A DNA stretch of 64,000 nucleotides from Murimonas intestini (GTDB taxonomy: Bacteria > Bacillota > Clostridia > Lachnospirales > Lachnospiraceae), in assembly GCF_024622195.1 (NCBI RefSeq), contig NZ_JANKBI010000019.1, positions 1 through 64,000 of the forward strand. Reading direction: 5' to 3'. A program made the position numbers and the translations under genes. The notes under the pieces are model-generated. The model searched no databases and was not told the origin of the DNA. It worked only from the letters and a program-made list of their open reading frames with translations. How positions within the stretch are numbered: position 1 is the stretch's first letter; each line of letters starts with the position of its first letter. Below are positions 43,419-53,468 of this stretch, piece after piece.

Positions 43419-46277
43419 TTAATCGCACACATTCCTCCCTCCCAATATCTTTTTCACCAGGATATCCCTCTCCTGCTTAAGACAGTACCGTACAGGGATC
43501 TCTTTCTTTTCTTCCAGCCTTTCATCCCCCTCCCTCCATGTCAGAGTAACGGTAAGGCTTTCCTCTTCTTTCTTCCTATCAGACTGAACATACAGAACAT
43601 CCTCATCCTCCTGTCTCCACAGAGCCAGAGGATGCCGCTGGAACCATACCTCCCTGTATTCTTCATCCTGATTTAATTTGACCCAGAACGGAATTACATG
43701 ACGCTTCCACGGCTGGCATGTACCCAGGTCTGTCTGAAGCTGTGTATCAGCCACTTCTTGACTGTCGTCCCACATGCCTGCTGCTTTCTCCCTGAATCTC
43801 CATCCGGAGGGGCCTTCTGCGGTGATCCTCACATCTTCCATCACCCTTTTCGTGTACAGGACGTACTGCATGACTATGACAGGACTTTCCTGTGTCTCAC
43901 ACAGAGGCATATGGTACCCAATATGATCCAGGGCATGGTCTGTATTTTGGCAGAATGCCTCACACTCTGTCCTCTCTATATCTATATCCGCCGCTGCATC
44001 CGGCGCTCCCGCCTGCAGAGCTGCAAAATCCGCCTCAATACTTCCATATGGCTTCAGACACCTGCTCTCCTGCCAGATCACCGCCCCTGCTCCGGTATCG
44101 TATTTTCTCAGGCCTGTTTCTACTGTCCACTCCACAGCACCCTTGTTTAACAGCCGGATATGAGTCCCCCGCTCATTCTCCTCATAATAAAAATCAAATA
44201 CAAAATTGCCTATCCTGCCATTTTCCCAGGAAATCTTCCGGGGCAGACCTCCTGGTGCGATCCTGATCCTTCTGCTTGTCATATCAGCCTGCAGGCCTAT
44301 CCACTGCTGCAGATACTGCCATACAAGAAAGCCCTGTCCCTGACTGCATCTGCTGATCCGTCTGACAAAGTTCTCTCCCAGGGGCCACCAGTATACAGAG
44401 CCTGTAAAGTCTACGCTTCTGTTCAGCAGATTCTCCAGTGATGCCCTCTGTTCCTCTCTTGTCACACTCCCGCCAAGCTGCGATACATATGCAGTGCCGT
44501 CATTTGCTCCCCCATAAGGGAACCAGCGCAGAGTACCCATCTCGGGATTATAATTGCTGGCAAACAGCGATCTTGCAAACCTGTGATAGTTCACCCAGGG
44601 TTCATAATCAAATCCATAAATGCCATATACCGGAGCCATGCAGCTGGCTGAATCCTCCCCGTCATAGTAGTACAGATCGCCGTTGAGATAAAAGTCCTCT
44701 TTTCTGCCATTGATCCCGCCCTTAATCTGGCGTCCAAACGGCCCTTCCGCCTCCAGCAGATCCTGTATATCTGATTTTAGTTTATCTGCAAACTCCGCAG
44801 CCTCCACAGCAATATCTTCCTCAAGAAGAGCGCAAAGCTGCGCAAATCCGTCTATGGCATACCATATTTTTACATTAGTCCCATTGTCATACCTGTTCAT
44901 CACAAGCCCATCGCTTGAGAAATGTGATGAGATAAGATTAGAATCAGCAGCCTTGAATGATATGAGCTTCCTGTATATCTCCACCAGTCTCTCCCAGAGT
45001 CCGGGACACTGCCTGAACCACTTTAAGTCCCCTGTAAACTCAGCATACTTTCTGGCTGCAATTAACGGTGCGCACAGGATTGGCGCAGAGTGATCGGGAT
45101 ACACAGAATATCTGGGTTCATTTCTTGCAGTAATATAATCCAGCAGCATCCTGCCAAGCTCCGGCAGAAAATACATGACGCTTATGGAAGTAGGTTCGAA
45201 ATCTATCCCCCAGAACCTTCCTATATTGTGTGAGGGTGCTCCCTGCCAGTGCACACAGAGCCGCCCTTCCCTGTCTGCCTGCAGACAGTTGAAATTATCC
45301 AGAACACTTCGTATAACTATATCCCTCTGCTTTTCCAGGATCTCTCCGCAGCCATCTACCTCAGTCTGCAGCCTCCCGATCCTGCTTCTCCAGAAGTTCG
45401 AAGTGATATTTATCCATTCCAGGGCGTCATGCATATATAAAATGCATAAAGCCTCATTTATCTCATCTTTCCTTTCTGCTGCAGCAACCCTTGCTGTGAT
45501 AGTTACCTCCTCACCCGGATCCACTTCTATGCTGCGCACAGAAACATAATTTTTGTCCCAATGTCCGCCCTCCATGTGGACTGCAGCAGCACCGTCCTCC
45601 CCATACAGCATTAAAAGCCCTTTGTCTGTTCTCACATGCTCCATCTCAAAAGTCCGCTCTTCTACTGCTTTTCCGGCCAGTTCATATGGTTCCATAAAAC
45701 AATTGTGAAGACTCAGGGCTACATTTCCTGTAAATGGCTTTTTTCCCGTATTCCTGACAGTCATTGAATAAAGACATCCTGAAGGTCCCGGAAGGGGCAG
45801 GGGAGCCAGAGCTGCATGGGCGCCCTCCTCCAGTACCGGAGCGATACTGACCACCTGCACAGAGATATCCTCATAGTCTGTCCTTGTGCAGGGCAGGTAA
45901 TAGTCGAGATATTCAGTAGTGCTGTGAATATTGGCTGCCTGATAACATCTGCCCTCTGAGTCAGTCAGACTGTATGTCATTTTTCCCAGAAGAAGAGTAA
46001 TATTAGTCTGATAAAACATGCCGGGACAGGCGGTGATATAATTATCCTGATCCATACGCATGGTGGGAAGGGCGTAGTCCCTTTTATGAGGGCAGGATAC
46101 AAAATACAGTCTCCCCATTGTATCCTGGCCGGCCAGTACCCGCAGATTAGACTGGGTGAATAAAAGACGCTCACTCAGCGCTTTATTCTTTACCTCACTT
46201 TCATCATCATACCCGGCTTTATAATACAGAGATTTTTCCGCCTTATCATACATTTCCTGAAAACAATTATAATTCAT
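43419..46277 (-). CDS. Large (alpha/alpha)6-type glycosidase-like protein, 952 aa
   Basis: No signal peptide. An N-terminal beta-sandwich-rich part (to about 290) is followed by a six-hairpin-type barrel with PDHSAPILCAPLIAARKYAE, NGTNVKIWYAIDGFAQLC, YGIYGFDYEPWVNYHRFARS and DFTGSVYWWPLGENFVRR; a C-terminal beta region follows. This order resembles GH94/GDE/GH78-like enzymes, but no catalytic signature of a numbered GH family could be assigned with confidence. It is the only enzyme in its transporter operon. ATG at 46277 overlaps the permease stop by four bases. Confidence 0.6.
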   Translation of the reverse strand: MNYNCFQEMYDKAEKSLYYKAGYDDESEVKNKALSERLLFTQSNLRVLAGQDTMGRLYFVSCPHKRDYALPTMRMDQDNYITACPGMFYQTNITLLLGKMTYSLTDSEGRCYQAANIHSTTEYLDYYLPCTRTDYEDISVQVVSIAPVLEEGAHAALAPLPLPGPSGCLYSMTVRNTGKKPFTGNVALSLHNCFMEPYELAGKAVEERTFEMEHVRTDKGLLMLYGEDGAAAVHMEGGHWDKNYVSVRSIEVDPGEEVTITARVAAAERKDEINEALCILYMHDALEWINITSNFWRSRIGRLQTEVDGCGEILEKQRDIVIRSVLDNFNCLQADREGRLCVHWQGAPSHNIGRFWGIDFEPTSISVMYFLPELGRMLLDYITARNEPRYSVYPDHSAPILCAPLIAARKYAEFTGDLKWFRQCPGLWERLVEIYRKLISFKAADSNLISSHFSSDGLVMNRYDNGTNVKIWYAIDGFAQLCALLEEDIAVEAAEFADKLKSDIQDLLEAEGPFGRQIKGGINGRKEDFYLNGDLYYYDGEDSASCMAPVYGIYGFDYEPWVNYHRFARSLFASNYNPEMGTLRWFPYGGANDGTAYVSQLGGSVTREEQRASLENLLNRSVDFTGSVYWWPLGENFVRRISRCSQGQGFLVWQYLQQWIGLQADMTSRRIRIAPGGLPRKISWENGRIGNFVFDFYYEENERGTHIRLLNKGAVEWTVETGLRKYDTGAGAVIWQESRCLKPYGSIEADFAALQAGAPDAAADIDIERTECEAFCQNTDHALDHIGYHMPLCETQESPVIVMQYVLYTKRVMEDVRITAEGPSGWRFREKAAGMWDDSQEVADTQLQTDLGTCQPWKRHVIPFWVKLNQDEEYREVWFQRHPLALWRQEDEDVLYVQSDRKKEEESLTVTLTWREGDERLEEKKEIPVRYCLKQERDILVKKILGGRNVCD

Positions 46278-47134
46278 CCTTTCACACCTCCTGCCGTTAT
46301 CCCGGCCATAAAGCTTTTTTGTGCAAATAAGTACAGCATCATGATCGGCACAGAGCAGCAGCTGGCGAGCGCCATTATTGGCCCCCATTCTACTTTCTTT
46401 GCCCCCATATAAAAGGCCATCCCCACCTGCAGTGTCATTTTTTCCGTATCATTTATAATGACCAGCGGCCAGAAGAAATCATTCCATACGTTCATAAATG
46501 CAAAGATGATAAGAGTCATGAGTCCGGGCTTTGCAAGCGGTATGATGATCCTGAACAATATCTTCCAGCGGCTGGCTCCGTCAATAGTAGCCGCTTCGTC
46601 AAATTCCTGCGGCAGCTCTTCGATAAACTGTCTGAGCAGAAAAACTGAAAATGCGCTGACACACCCCGGCAGAATCAGAGCAGTCATGGTATTTCCCAGT
46701 CTGAGCTGGTTAAAAATAAGAAAAAGCGGTATCGTCAATATGTACCTTGGTATCATCATTGATGCCATAAAAAACAAAAAAATCACATTTTTTCCCTTGA
46801 AATTCAGCCTTGCAAACGCATAAGCACCCATGCAGGAAGTGATGAGCTGAATAATCGTGGTGATGACAGACACCAGTACAGAATTACAGAACAGTCTGTC
46901 CACTGGAAGTATCTCAAAAACATCCCTGAAGTTATCCAGTATTATGGGCACCGGAATCCACACAGGCGGAACGTTCCATATCTGCCCCTGCTCCTTAAAC
47001 GCTGTGGAAAGCATCCAAAAAATCGGTATCAGCATAATTACAGAACCTGCCATCAAAAGCACAAAGCTTATTATATTTCCCGCATGCTTTTTATAAACAG
47101 CATTTTTTAAAGTATGCCCTGCTGCAGCTTTCAT
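46274..47134 (-). CDS. CUT1 sugar ABC permease, MalG-like, 286 aa
   Basis: Importer subunit with EAA loop FDEAATIDGASRWKILF followed by IPLAKPG and C-terminus GITAGGVKG. AGGAGGG precedes the ATG. Third MalG-like gene of the window. Confidence 0.92.
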   Translation of the reverse strand: MKAAAGHTLKNAVYKKHAGNIISFVLLMAGSVIMLIPIFWMLSTAFKEQGQIWNVPPVWIPVPIILDNFRDVFEILPVDRLFCNSVLVSVITTIIQLITSCMGAYAFARLNFKGKNVIFLFFMASMMIPRYILTIPLFLIFNQLRLGNTMTALILPGCVSAFSVFLLRQFIEELPQEFDEAATIDGASRWKILFRIIIPLAKPGLMTLIIFAFMNVWNDFFWPLVIINDTEKMTLQVGMAFYMGAKKVEWGPIMALASCCSVPIMMLYLFAQKSFMAGITAGGVKG

Positions 47135-47144
47135 ACTTTCCCTC

Positions 47145-48032
47145 CTATTTCTCTGCTTTTGACAGCTTCATCTGAAAGGCAGTCAATATAAACAAGATCA
47201 CAAACAACACCCATGCAACAGCCGACGCATAGCTCAGGTCGTAATATTCAAAAGCATGGACATACATATAATAGACGAGAACCATTGTCCTGTTCAGCGG
47301 GCCTCCCCTTGTCAGAAGATATACCTGGTCGAATACCTGGAATGAATTGATGATTCCAATAATAATTACAAACCACAGGGTTGGCTTTATACTGGGCAGG
47401 GTGATATATCTGAACTTTGTATACCAGTTCACCCCCTCGATCCTTCCGACCTCATAATATTCTTCCGGTATCCCCTGAAGGGCGGCAATTATGATAACCA
47501 TATTGTAGCCGATCCATTTCCATGTACTCATAATAAGGATGGAGGGCATCGCCAGGTCAGGCGACTGGAACCAGGCCTGGCCCGGAAGCCCCACGGCATT
47601 TAAGGCCAGGTTAAACAGCCCGTCCCCGGCGCTGAATATCCACTTGAACATAGCCGCGCATACTGTCGTGGGCAGCACCACCGGTATAAAAAAAGCTGCT
47701 TTAAAGAAATTCTTGAACGGACGCTTTTTATTAAGGACAATTGCCAGAAATGTACTGGCAAAGATCAGTATAAGATTGATCCCCACTGTATACACAAGAG
47801 TTCCCTTCAGGGAATTGTAGAAATCCTTATCCGCAAAAACCCTTTTATAATTATCCAGCCCGGAGAACGTGATATTAGTGATCTTTCCTCCATCCCATTG
47901 GCTGAGGCTCAGATACAGGCTGTACGCAAAGGGGTACAGGACAAACACCGCAAAGAAAATAACACAGGGAGCCAGGAATATATATGCATCCCTCATCTCT
48001 TTTTTCTGTCTTACACTCAGCCTTTCCTTCAT
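47145..48032 (-). CDS. CUT1 sugar ABC permease, MalF-like, 295 aa
   Basis: Importer subunit; helices from about residue 16 (IFLAPCVIFFAVFVLYPFAY), EAA loop YYEVGRIEGVNWYTKF, where the usual 'EAA' is 'EVG', followed by LPSIKPT. GGAGAGG precedes the ATG; 10-base gap to the MalG-like gene. Confidence 0.92.
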   Translation of the reverse strand: MKERLSVRQKKEMRDAYIFLAPCVIFFAVFVLYPFAYSLYLSLSQWDGGKITNITFSGLDNYKRVFADKDFYNSLKGTLVYTVGINLILIFASTFLAIVLNKKRPFKNFFKAAFFIPVVLPTTVCAAMFKWIFSAGDGLFNLALNAVGLPGQAWFQSPDLAMPSILIMSTWKWIGYNMVIIIAALQGIPEEYYEVGRIEGVNWYTKFRYITLPSIKPTLWFVIIIGIINSFQVFDQVYLLTRGGPLNRTMVLVYYMYVHAFEYYDLSYASAVAWVLFVILFILTAFQMKLSKAEK

Positions 48033-48046
48033 GATCTTATCCTCTC

Positions 48047-49438
48047 CTACTTCTTCTGTTTGGCGATAATATCATTTACCTCTTTCACCATGTTATCAAT
48101 TACCTCATCAACTGTGGACTCTTTAAAATACGCCTTTGTCAGATTATTATAGATAGCTGTGGACATCTCCGCATATGATGCAGGCGCCGGATAGAATACT
48201 GAATACTGTACATTGTCCATGGACGTCTGATAAGATGCGTTTTTCTTCAGTTCGTCAAATGCACTGCTGTCTCTGCAGAAATCAGTAACAGGCACTGCCC
48301 CTTCCTTCTTGCAGACGTGGGCCATCTCCTCAGGTGATACAAGCCACTTAAATACCTTGTAGGCTGCCTCATTAATTTTTTCATCCCCGGAATCCAGTAT
48401 CATCAGATGCTCGCCGCCCGCCATCGTTGCCTTCCTGCCGCCTTCCGGCACAGGCATGAGCGCGCTCCCATAGTCATCTCCCAATGCCTCTGTATAAGGA
48501 TCAAGCTGCCAGCTTCCATAAAGGATCATCCCTATTGAACCGCTCTCAAAACCATTCTCCGGCAGTTCCATAGTGGATGCCCCGCTCTCCAGCAGATCCA
48601 TCAGATATTCCAGGGATTCTCTTCCCTCTTTATCTCCCAGCCTGCATTCCGTAACCTCATCATCCCACACGATCCCGTTATCCTGGTATACAAAGTTCAG
48701 ATATGCCCAGGTGTTTACTTCATAGTAGGAATCATTCTGGCCCCAGGAGAATCCCACCTTACCTGTCTTCTCTTTGATCTTAAGCGCATATTCCTTTAAT
48801 TCATCCCAGGTCTGAGGCGGCTTTTCAGGATCAAGTCCCGCATCCTTAAAAAGCTTCTTGTTGTAATGGAGATAGAGGTTATTTGAGAAATAAGGAAGTG
48901 ATATCTGCCGCCCCTCTATATTTCCGTACTTCGGCAGATCCCCCAGCCAGTTATCCACTGTATAATCCCCGTATTCAGGAAGCAGCTCATTAAAATCCAG
49001 ATAATCATAAAGCTTAGCCGCATTCTCCACATCAATATAATTGACTGCCACAATATTTGGAGCCTGTCCTGATGCCGTAGACAGCTGGAGCTTCTGCATA
49101 TTCTGTACATGATCTGTAGTTGCGATCAGTTTAACCTCTATCTCATCCTGAGAGGCATTAAATGCATCAATGCGCTCCTGCATTCCGGCCTTGACTGCTG
49201 ACTGACGCTGAAAGGTAATAGTGATCTTATCACCCCCAGCCGTATCTTTTTTCTCTTTCTCAGTCTCCTGCCCCTGTTTCTGACCTTCGCTCTCCTGAAT
49301 CTCCTTCTGTCCGGTATCTTCCTTCTGCACTGTCGGTTTCGTATCCTGCTGGCCTTTGCCTGAACATCCCGCCAGCCCTGCCGCCGCCATCGTTACTGCT
49401 GCAAAGGTACATAGACCCTTAAATAATTTACTTTTCAT
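48047..49438 (-). CDS. Sugar ABC solute-binding lipoprotein, 463 aa
   Basis: Extracellular solute-binding lipoprotein. Lipobox LAGC with lipidated C25, then a Gln/Glu/Lys-rich linker to about residue 70, then the binding domain with a glycine-rich SWGQNDSYYEVNTWAYLNF segment. ATG at 49438 follows AAAGGATGGAG. First gene of the operon whose last gene is the large glycosidase, divergent from its regulator-kinase pair. Confidence 0.9.
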   Translation of the reverse strand: MKSKLFKGLCTFAAVTMAAAGLAGCSGKGQQDTKPTVQKEDTGQKEIQESEGQKQGQETEKEKKDTAGGDKITITFQRQSAVKAGMQERIDAFNASQDEIEVKLIATTDHVQNMQKLQLSTASGQAPNIVAVNYIDVENAAKLYDYLDFNELLPEYGDYTVDNWLGDLPKYGNIEGRQISLPYFSNNLYLHYNKKLFKDAGLDPEKPPQTWDELKEYALKIKEKTGKVGFSWGQNDSYYEVNTWAYLNFVYQDNGIVWDDEVTECRLGDKEGRESLEYLMDLLESGASTMELPENGFESGSIGMILYGSWQLDPYTEALGDDYGSALMPVPEGGRKATMAGGEHLMILDSGDEKINEAAYKVFKWLVSPEEMAHVCKKEGAVPVTDFCRDSSAFDELKKNASYQTSMDNVQYSVFYPAPASYAEMSTAIYNNLTKAYFKESTVDEVIDNMVKEVNDIIAKQKK

Positions 49439-49510
49439 GATCTCCATCCTTTCTGATCCTGTTTCAGGATCTCCCACAGTTCGCTGCATCTGCGTTTACT
49501 TGATAGAAAT

Positions 49511-49519
49511 ATTATATCA
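49511..49519 (-). promoter_or_regulatory. Extended -10 promoter of the locus G operon
   Basis: Minus-strand TGATATAAT. The -35 area is weak, which suits activation by the adjacent response regulator. A GATCCTG-TTT-CAGGATC stem-loop (49455-49471) lies in the leader. Confidence 0.4.
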
Positions 49520-49663
49520 TGGCTGTTTAGACAGAACTAATAACACCCTTGCCCGATAATCCCAGATTTTTGTCATCTTAACGGAATATATACCACTTTT
49601 TTGTTGTTATATAAAATAAATTTGCTGTCTTGCCTTCTGCTTTCTGTTATCATTTTCAAAGCA

Positions 49664-49672
49664 TGCTATAAT
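49664..49672 (+). promoter_or_regulatory. Extended -10 promoter of the regulator-kinase pair
   Basis: TGCTATAAT at 49664-49672 provides an extended -10, about 60 bases before the ATG at 49734; -35 poor. Confidence 0.4.
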
Positions 49673-49733
49673 TCAAATAACTATATGACATGGCCGCTGC
49701 TGTCCAATACTGTCTGCAAGGAGGAAGGCTCTA

Positions 49734-50831
49734 ATGATCCGTATTTTATTAGTTGACGATGATGCTCTGATGCTTCAGGGCTTTAAGTTTTCTATCGACT
49801 GGGAAAAGCATGGTTACGAAATTGCAGGGACTGTCCGTAATCCTGAATCCTTCATGGAAGTTTACAGGCAGCTCCAGCCTGATATCGTCATACTGGATAT
49901 CAATATGCCCGGATTAAGCGGGCTTGACCTCCTAAAGGAGCTTCGGCAGAGCAGCAAAGATCTTGTGGTCATCATTGTTTCTGCTTATAATGAGTTCTCT
50001 TATGCCCGTGAAGCGCTGCGCCTTGGCGCAAATGATTATCTGCTGAAGGCTGAGATTGAATTTGAAGATATCCTCTCCTCAATGGACCAGCATAAAACAC
50101 AGATCCTGGAGAGACACAAACATTTAACGGCCCCCGGACTGACTGCCGTTACCAGCCAGCTGGTATTTAAGTTTGGCGAGGCATATACGGTATTTGATAT
50201 TGAAACATGTGAAGAGATCATCAGCCGTATCTTTACTCTTGCACAAAAGAACCAGCTTCCGCACGATGAGATAATCCGCCTGCTGCTTCAGCTTTACGAC
50301 CAGACCTGCGATATCTATACAAGGCATGCGGGCAGCTTCCCCGCTCCCAAACATTCTTTCAAAAGTACACTTGGGCGCTGCAGGGATCTCTCACAGCTGA
50401 AAGACTATTTCACGGAATTTTTTTCTGATATAAATAATTCTCTGTTTGAAAAAATTTATTGTGAAAAACAGACTCTGCTGGAAGCTGTAACAAATTATAT
50501 CCTGACACATTTGTCCGACCCTGACCTGACACTGCAGAAGGCAGCTGAAGAAGTCAATGTAAGCTACTACTACCTCTCCCGCCTGTTTGCTTCAGAAAAA
50601 GGTATAAATTTCAGTAAGTATGTAACGTCCCTCCGGATGAAGCAGGCCAGGGAATACCTGCTGCACTCTGATGAACATATTCATGTCATTGCAGAAAAAA
50701 CAGGCTACCAGAATCTGAGCTATTTTATTAAGAAATTTAAGGAAAATACGGGATGCACCCCTAAAGAATACCAGAAAAAGCAGAAAATCCTGCAAAAAAA
50801 ATATCAGGAAGGACCGCAGCATTTATTATGA
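49734..50831 (+). CDS. AraC-type response regulator (YesN-like), 365 aa
   Basis: Receiver with LVDDD (6-10), phospho-acceptor D55 in IVILDINMPG and lysine K105 in YLLKAE (Ala replaces the usual Pro). The linker is shorter than in the other two regulators here. The C-terminal AraC domain (about 245-350) has SYYYLSRLFASEKGINF and GCTPKEYQKK. GGAGG precedes the ATG. It precedes its kinase with a four-base overlap, the reverse of the order in the other two systems. Confidence 0.9.
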   Translation: MIRILLVDDDALMLQGFKFSIDWEKHGYEIAGTVRNPESFMEVYRQLQPDIVILDINMPGLSGLDLLKELRQSSKDLVVIIVSAYNEFSYAREALRLGANDYLLKAEIEFEDILSSMDQHKTQILERHKHLTAPGLTAVTSQLVFKFGEAYTVFDIETCEEIISRIFTLAQKNQLPHDEIIRLLLQLYDQTCDIYTRHAGSFPAPKHSFKSTLGRCRDLSQLKDYFTEFFSDINNSLFEKIYCEKQTLLEAVTNYILTHLSDPDLTLQKAAEEVNVSYYYLSRLFASEKGINFSKYVTSLRMKQAREYLLHSDEHIHVIAEKTGYQNLSYFIKKFKENTGCTPKEYQKKQKILQKKYQEGPQHLL

Positions 50832-52615
50832 GAATATTTAAAAAACTTATTTGCTTCCAGTTTAAGACACAGCTGATACTTACCTATGGGCTGTTATTTC
50901 TCTTAAGCATTATAGTGATTCAGACATGCACTTCTTACAGCATAAACCAGATATTTATAAAAGAATATATGAACTCTGATGCCATAGCCCTGGAACAGGT
51001 GGCGGACAAGATCAATATTACTTCAGGACAGATCCATGACAGCTTTGTGGAATTTTTCTTTGATGACGATATAAATTCGTTTTTTACAGCTAAAGACGAA
51101 TTTGCGGGTTCTCTTTGGGACTTTTCCACAAGTTCCTATGAAAACTACGTACTTTTCAACACTGTCTACAGAAAGATCCACACTGCGTCAAACCTGAACC
51201 TGAATGAATCAGTATCTCTTTACCTGATAACCCCAAATGGAGACGCTATATCGTCATCATCAGATAAGGTCGAACACCTACCGGAGCTTTCCAGAGAGAT
51301 CAGCCGGTCATTTGACAACTCAGAAGGGCGTATTGTCTGGAAGGGTCCATTTGCAAACAAAGCCTCAATAAGCGCTTTAAACCGTTCACTTTTTCTTATC
51401 GGCCGCCTCCAGGACAGAAGAAGCAGAGATGACATGGGTTATATCATGGTGGGAATTGAGTCAGACGCTTTTCTGGAATTATTTAAAAACTACCAGCAGG
51501 CTCAGGGAAACAGCAGTTTTGCCATACTCTCCCCGGAGGAGGGCATCATGCTGTCTACAGATGCCCTGGCGGACACTCTGTCAGTTGATTTTATAGAAAT
51601 GGTCCACGAGGACTCTGCCCCTTCCTGCCAGCTGCTGTCCAGTAAAGACGGTGACTACTATGTAAATCTTTATCCGCTCAAGCTGACGGGCTGGACCATG
51701 GTCCATACTATCAGCCGCACCTCGATCACAGGGAAGCTGTCCCCTGTCATACTTAATAACTGGCTGATAGCATCAATATTCCTGCTTGTGGGCCTGCTCT
51801 TTATTTATCTGATCTCCAGGCTTTTCACAAACCGTATTCTCAGGCTTAAAGAGAAAATGGACTGTGCATATGAGGCAGAATTTAAAAATCCCCTCCCTGT
51901 AGAAGGAAGGGATGAGATTGCTTATCTGACACACAGCTACAATGATATGATTCAGATGGTACAGAAATATGCCCGGCAGATCATTGCCTCCCAGGAACAA
52001 AAAAGAACTGCTGAATTCAATTTTCTGCAGATGCAGATAAATACGCACTTTTTATACAATGTACTGAATTCCATAAAAGTCCTGGCACGCCTCAACCGCA
52101 ACGATGAGATCCGCCAAACCATCACTGCCCTGGTACGCCTGTTGAACGCAACCTTATCAAAGCAGGCTGATATCATAAGTGTCGGGCAGGAGTTTGAAAA
52201 TGTAAAGAATTATTTCTTTCTGCAAAAGCAGATGCTGCAGTGTAATGTGACCCTTCACCTGGATGCTGACCCTGTAAGCTTGTCCTGCGAAGTTCCAAAG
52301 CTGATCCTCCAGCCGCTTGTGGAAAACAGCCTGCTTCACGGATTATATAACTCAGACGAAGGCCTGATAAATATAAACGCCTTTACTGTAAAAAACGGCG
52401 GCCAGACACGGCTGCACATTGCAGTTGAAGACAACGGCACGGGAATAGCCCCGGAACGATTTGATGATATCTGGAAAAAAAGCCGCTTCAACAGCATTGG
52501 ACTTATCAATGTAAAAGAACGGCTTGAGCTCTACTACGGAGAATCGGGCAGCCTCAGTATTCAGAACCGCAGTACGGGCGGAACCAGGACCGACATAGCG
52601 CTGCCAATCCCATAG
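50828..52615 (+). CDS. YesM-type sensor histidine kinase, 595 aa
   Basis: First helix about residues 16-35, extracellular sensor to about 305, second helix about 312-333, HAMP region, phospho-acceptor H407 in QINTHFLYN, ATPase boxes QPLVENSLLHG and EDNGTGI. The family motif is normally Asn-Pro-His-Phe; here Thr406 replaces Pro. Overlaps the regulator gene by four bases (ATGA). Should sense the ligand of the divergent transporter. Confidence 0.9.
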   Translation: MRIFKKLICFQFKTQLILTYGLLFLLSIIVIQTCTSYSINQIFIKEYMNSDAIALEQVADKINITSGQIHDSFVEFFFDDDINSFFTAKDEFAGSLWDFSTSSYENYVLFNTVYRKIHTASNLNLNESVSLYLITPNGDAISSSSDKVEHLPELSREISRSFDNSEGRIVWKGPFANKASISALNRSLFLIGRLQDRRSRDDMGYIMVGIESDAFLELFKNYQQAQGNSSFAILSPEEGIMLSTDALADTLSVDFIEMVHEDSAPSCQLLSSKDGDYYVNLYPLKLTGWTMVHTISRTSITGKLSPVILNNWLIASIFLLVGLLFIYLISRLFTNRILRLKEKMDCAYEAEFKNPLPVEGRDEIAYLTHSYNDMIQMVQKYARQIIASQEQKRTAEFNFLQMQINTHFLYNVLNSIKVLARLNRNDEIRQTITALVRLLNATLSKQADIISVGQEFENVKNYFFLQKQMLQCNVTLHLDADPVSLSCEVPKLILQPLVENSLLHGLYNSDEGLININAFTVKNGGQTRLHIAVEDNGTGIAPERFDDIWKKSRFNSIGLINVKERLELYYGESGSLSIQNRSTGGTRTDIALPIP

Positions 52616-52642
52616 CCCGCGGGAAAAAATTCTTTTCTGAAA

Positions 52643-53449
52643 CTACTCCAGAATCTCAGGATGCTTCCATGTAATCACATTCATATGTCCGGCGCTTACC
52701 GCCCCGTCTACAGGTATAGCGGCGCCAGTAATATATCTGGCCATATCACTTGCCAAAAACAAAGCCAGCCATGCACATTCCTCGGGATTCCCCAAACGGC
52801 CGCAAGGGCAGTCTTTTACAAAAAACTGCATTGCCTGTTCCGGAATTCCTTCAAACATAGAAGTCATTGTGTACCCCGGACAAATGGCGTTAACTGTGAT
52901 CCCATGCTCCGCATAATCAAGCGCTGCTGCCCTGGTCATTCCAACCACTCCGAATTTAGTTGCTGTATACAGTGCCTGTCCCCTTTGGGGAAGCAGACCG
53001 GCAATGGAAGCAACATTGATCAGAAATCCCCCTTTACTTTTTGTTTTTAATATGGCTTCTGCCCCATATTTCATCCCGGCAAATACTCCTTTGCTGTTTA
53101 AATCAAAAATATTCTCATAGTCCTCTGTTTCATATTCGTGCACAGGTGTACCGCCCATGCCTATCCCCGCATTGCTGACTACGCCATCCAGCCTTCCATA
53201 ATGCCTGACAGCCTGGTTGATCAACTTTTCAATCTGTTCCGGTGAACTGCAGTCTGTCTGTATAAAAATTGCATCTCCGCCCTTGTCTTTAATATCCTTT
53301 ACAACTGCATTGCCCTTCTCCTCGCTTCTTGCTGCACATACGACTTTCATACCGTTTTCTGCATAACATTTTGCGATTGCCTCACCAATACCTCTGCTTG
53401 CGCCTGTTACAACTGCTACTTTTCCTTCTACACTGTTAAAATCAATCAT
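52643..53449 (-). CDS. Short-chain dehydrogenase/reductase, 268 aa
   Basis: NAD(P)-dependent SDR. Cofactor loop TGASRGIG (15-22), SNAGIG (N93), catalytic S148, Y161 and K165 (YTATK), and NAICPGYTMTSM. R41 after the second strand suggests NADP(H) preference (inference). Last gene of the GH78-GH43-GH1 operon, 19 bases after the GH78 stop. Substrate may be a released sugar or the aglycone of a plant glycoside. Confidence 0.88.
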   Translation of the reverse strand: MIDFNSVEGKVAVVTGASRGIGEAIAKCYAENGMKVVCAARSEEKGNAVVKDIKDKGGDAIFIQTDCSSPEQIEKLINQAVRHYGRLDGVVSNAGIGMGGTPVHEYETEDYENIFDLNSKGVFAGMKYGAEAILKTKSKGGFLINVASIAGLLPQRGQALYTATKFGVVGMTRAAALDYAEHGITVNAICPGYTMTSMFEGIPEQAMQFFVKDCPCGRLGNPEECAWLALFLASDMARYITGAAIPVDGAVSAGHMNVITWKHPEILE

Positions 53450-53468
53450 CTCATATCCTCACTTTGTT

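Noticed and set aside
49455..49471. GATCCTG-TTT-CAGGATC hairpin as a terminator
   Set aside because: No T-tract and it lies within the leader of the binding-protein gene; kept only as a note in the promoter entry.
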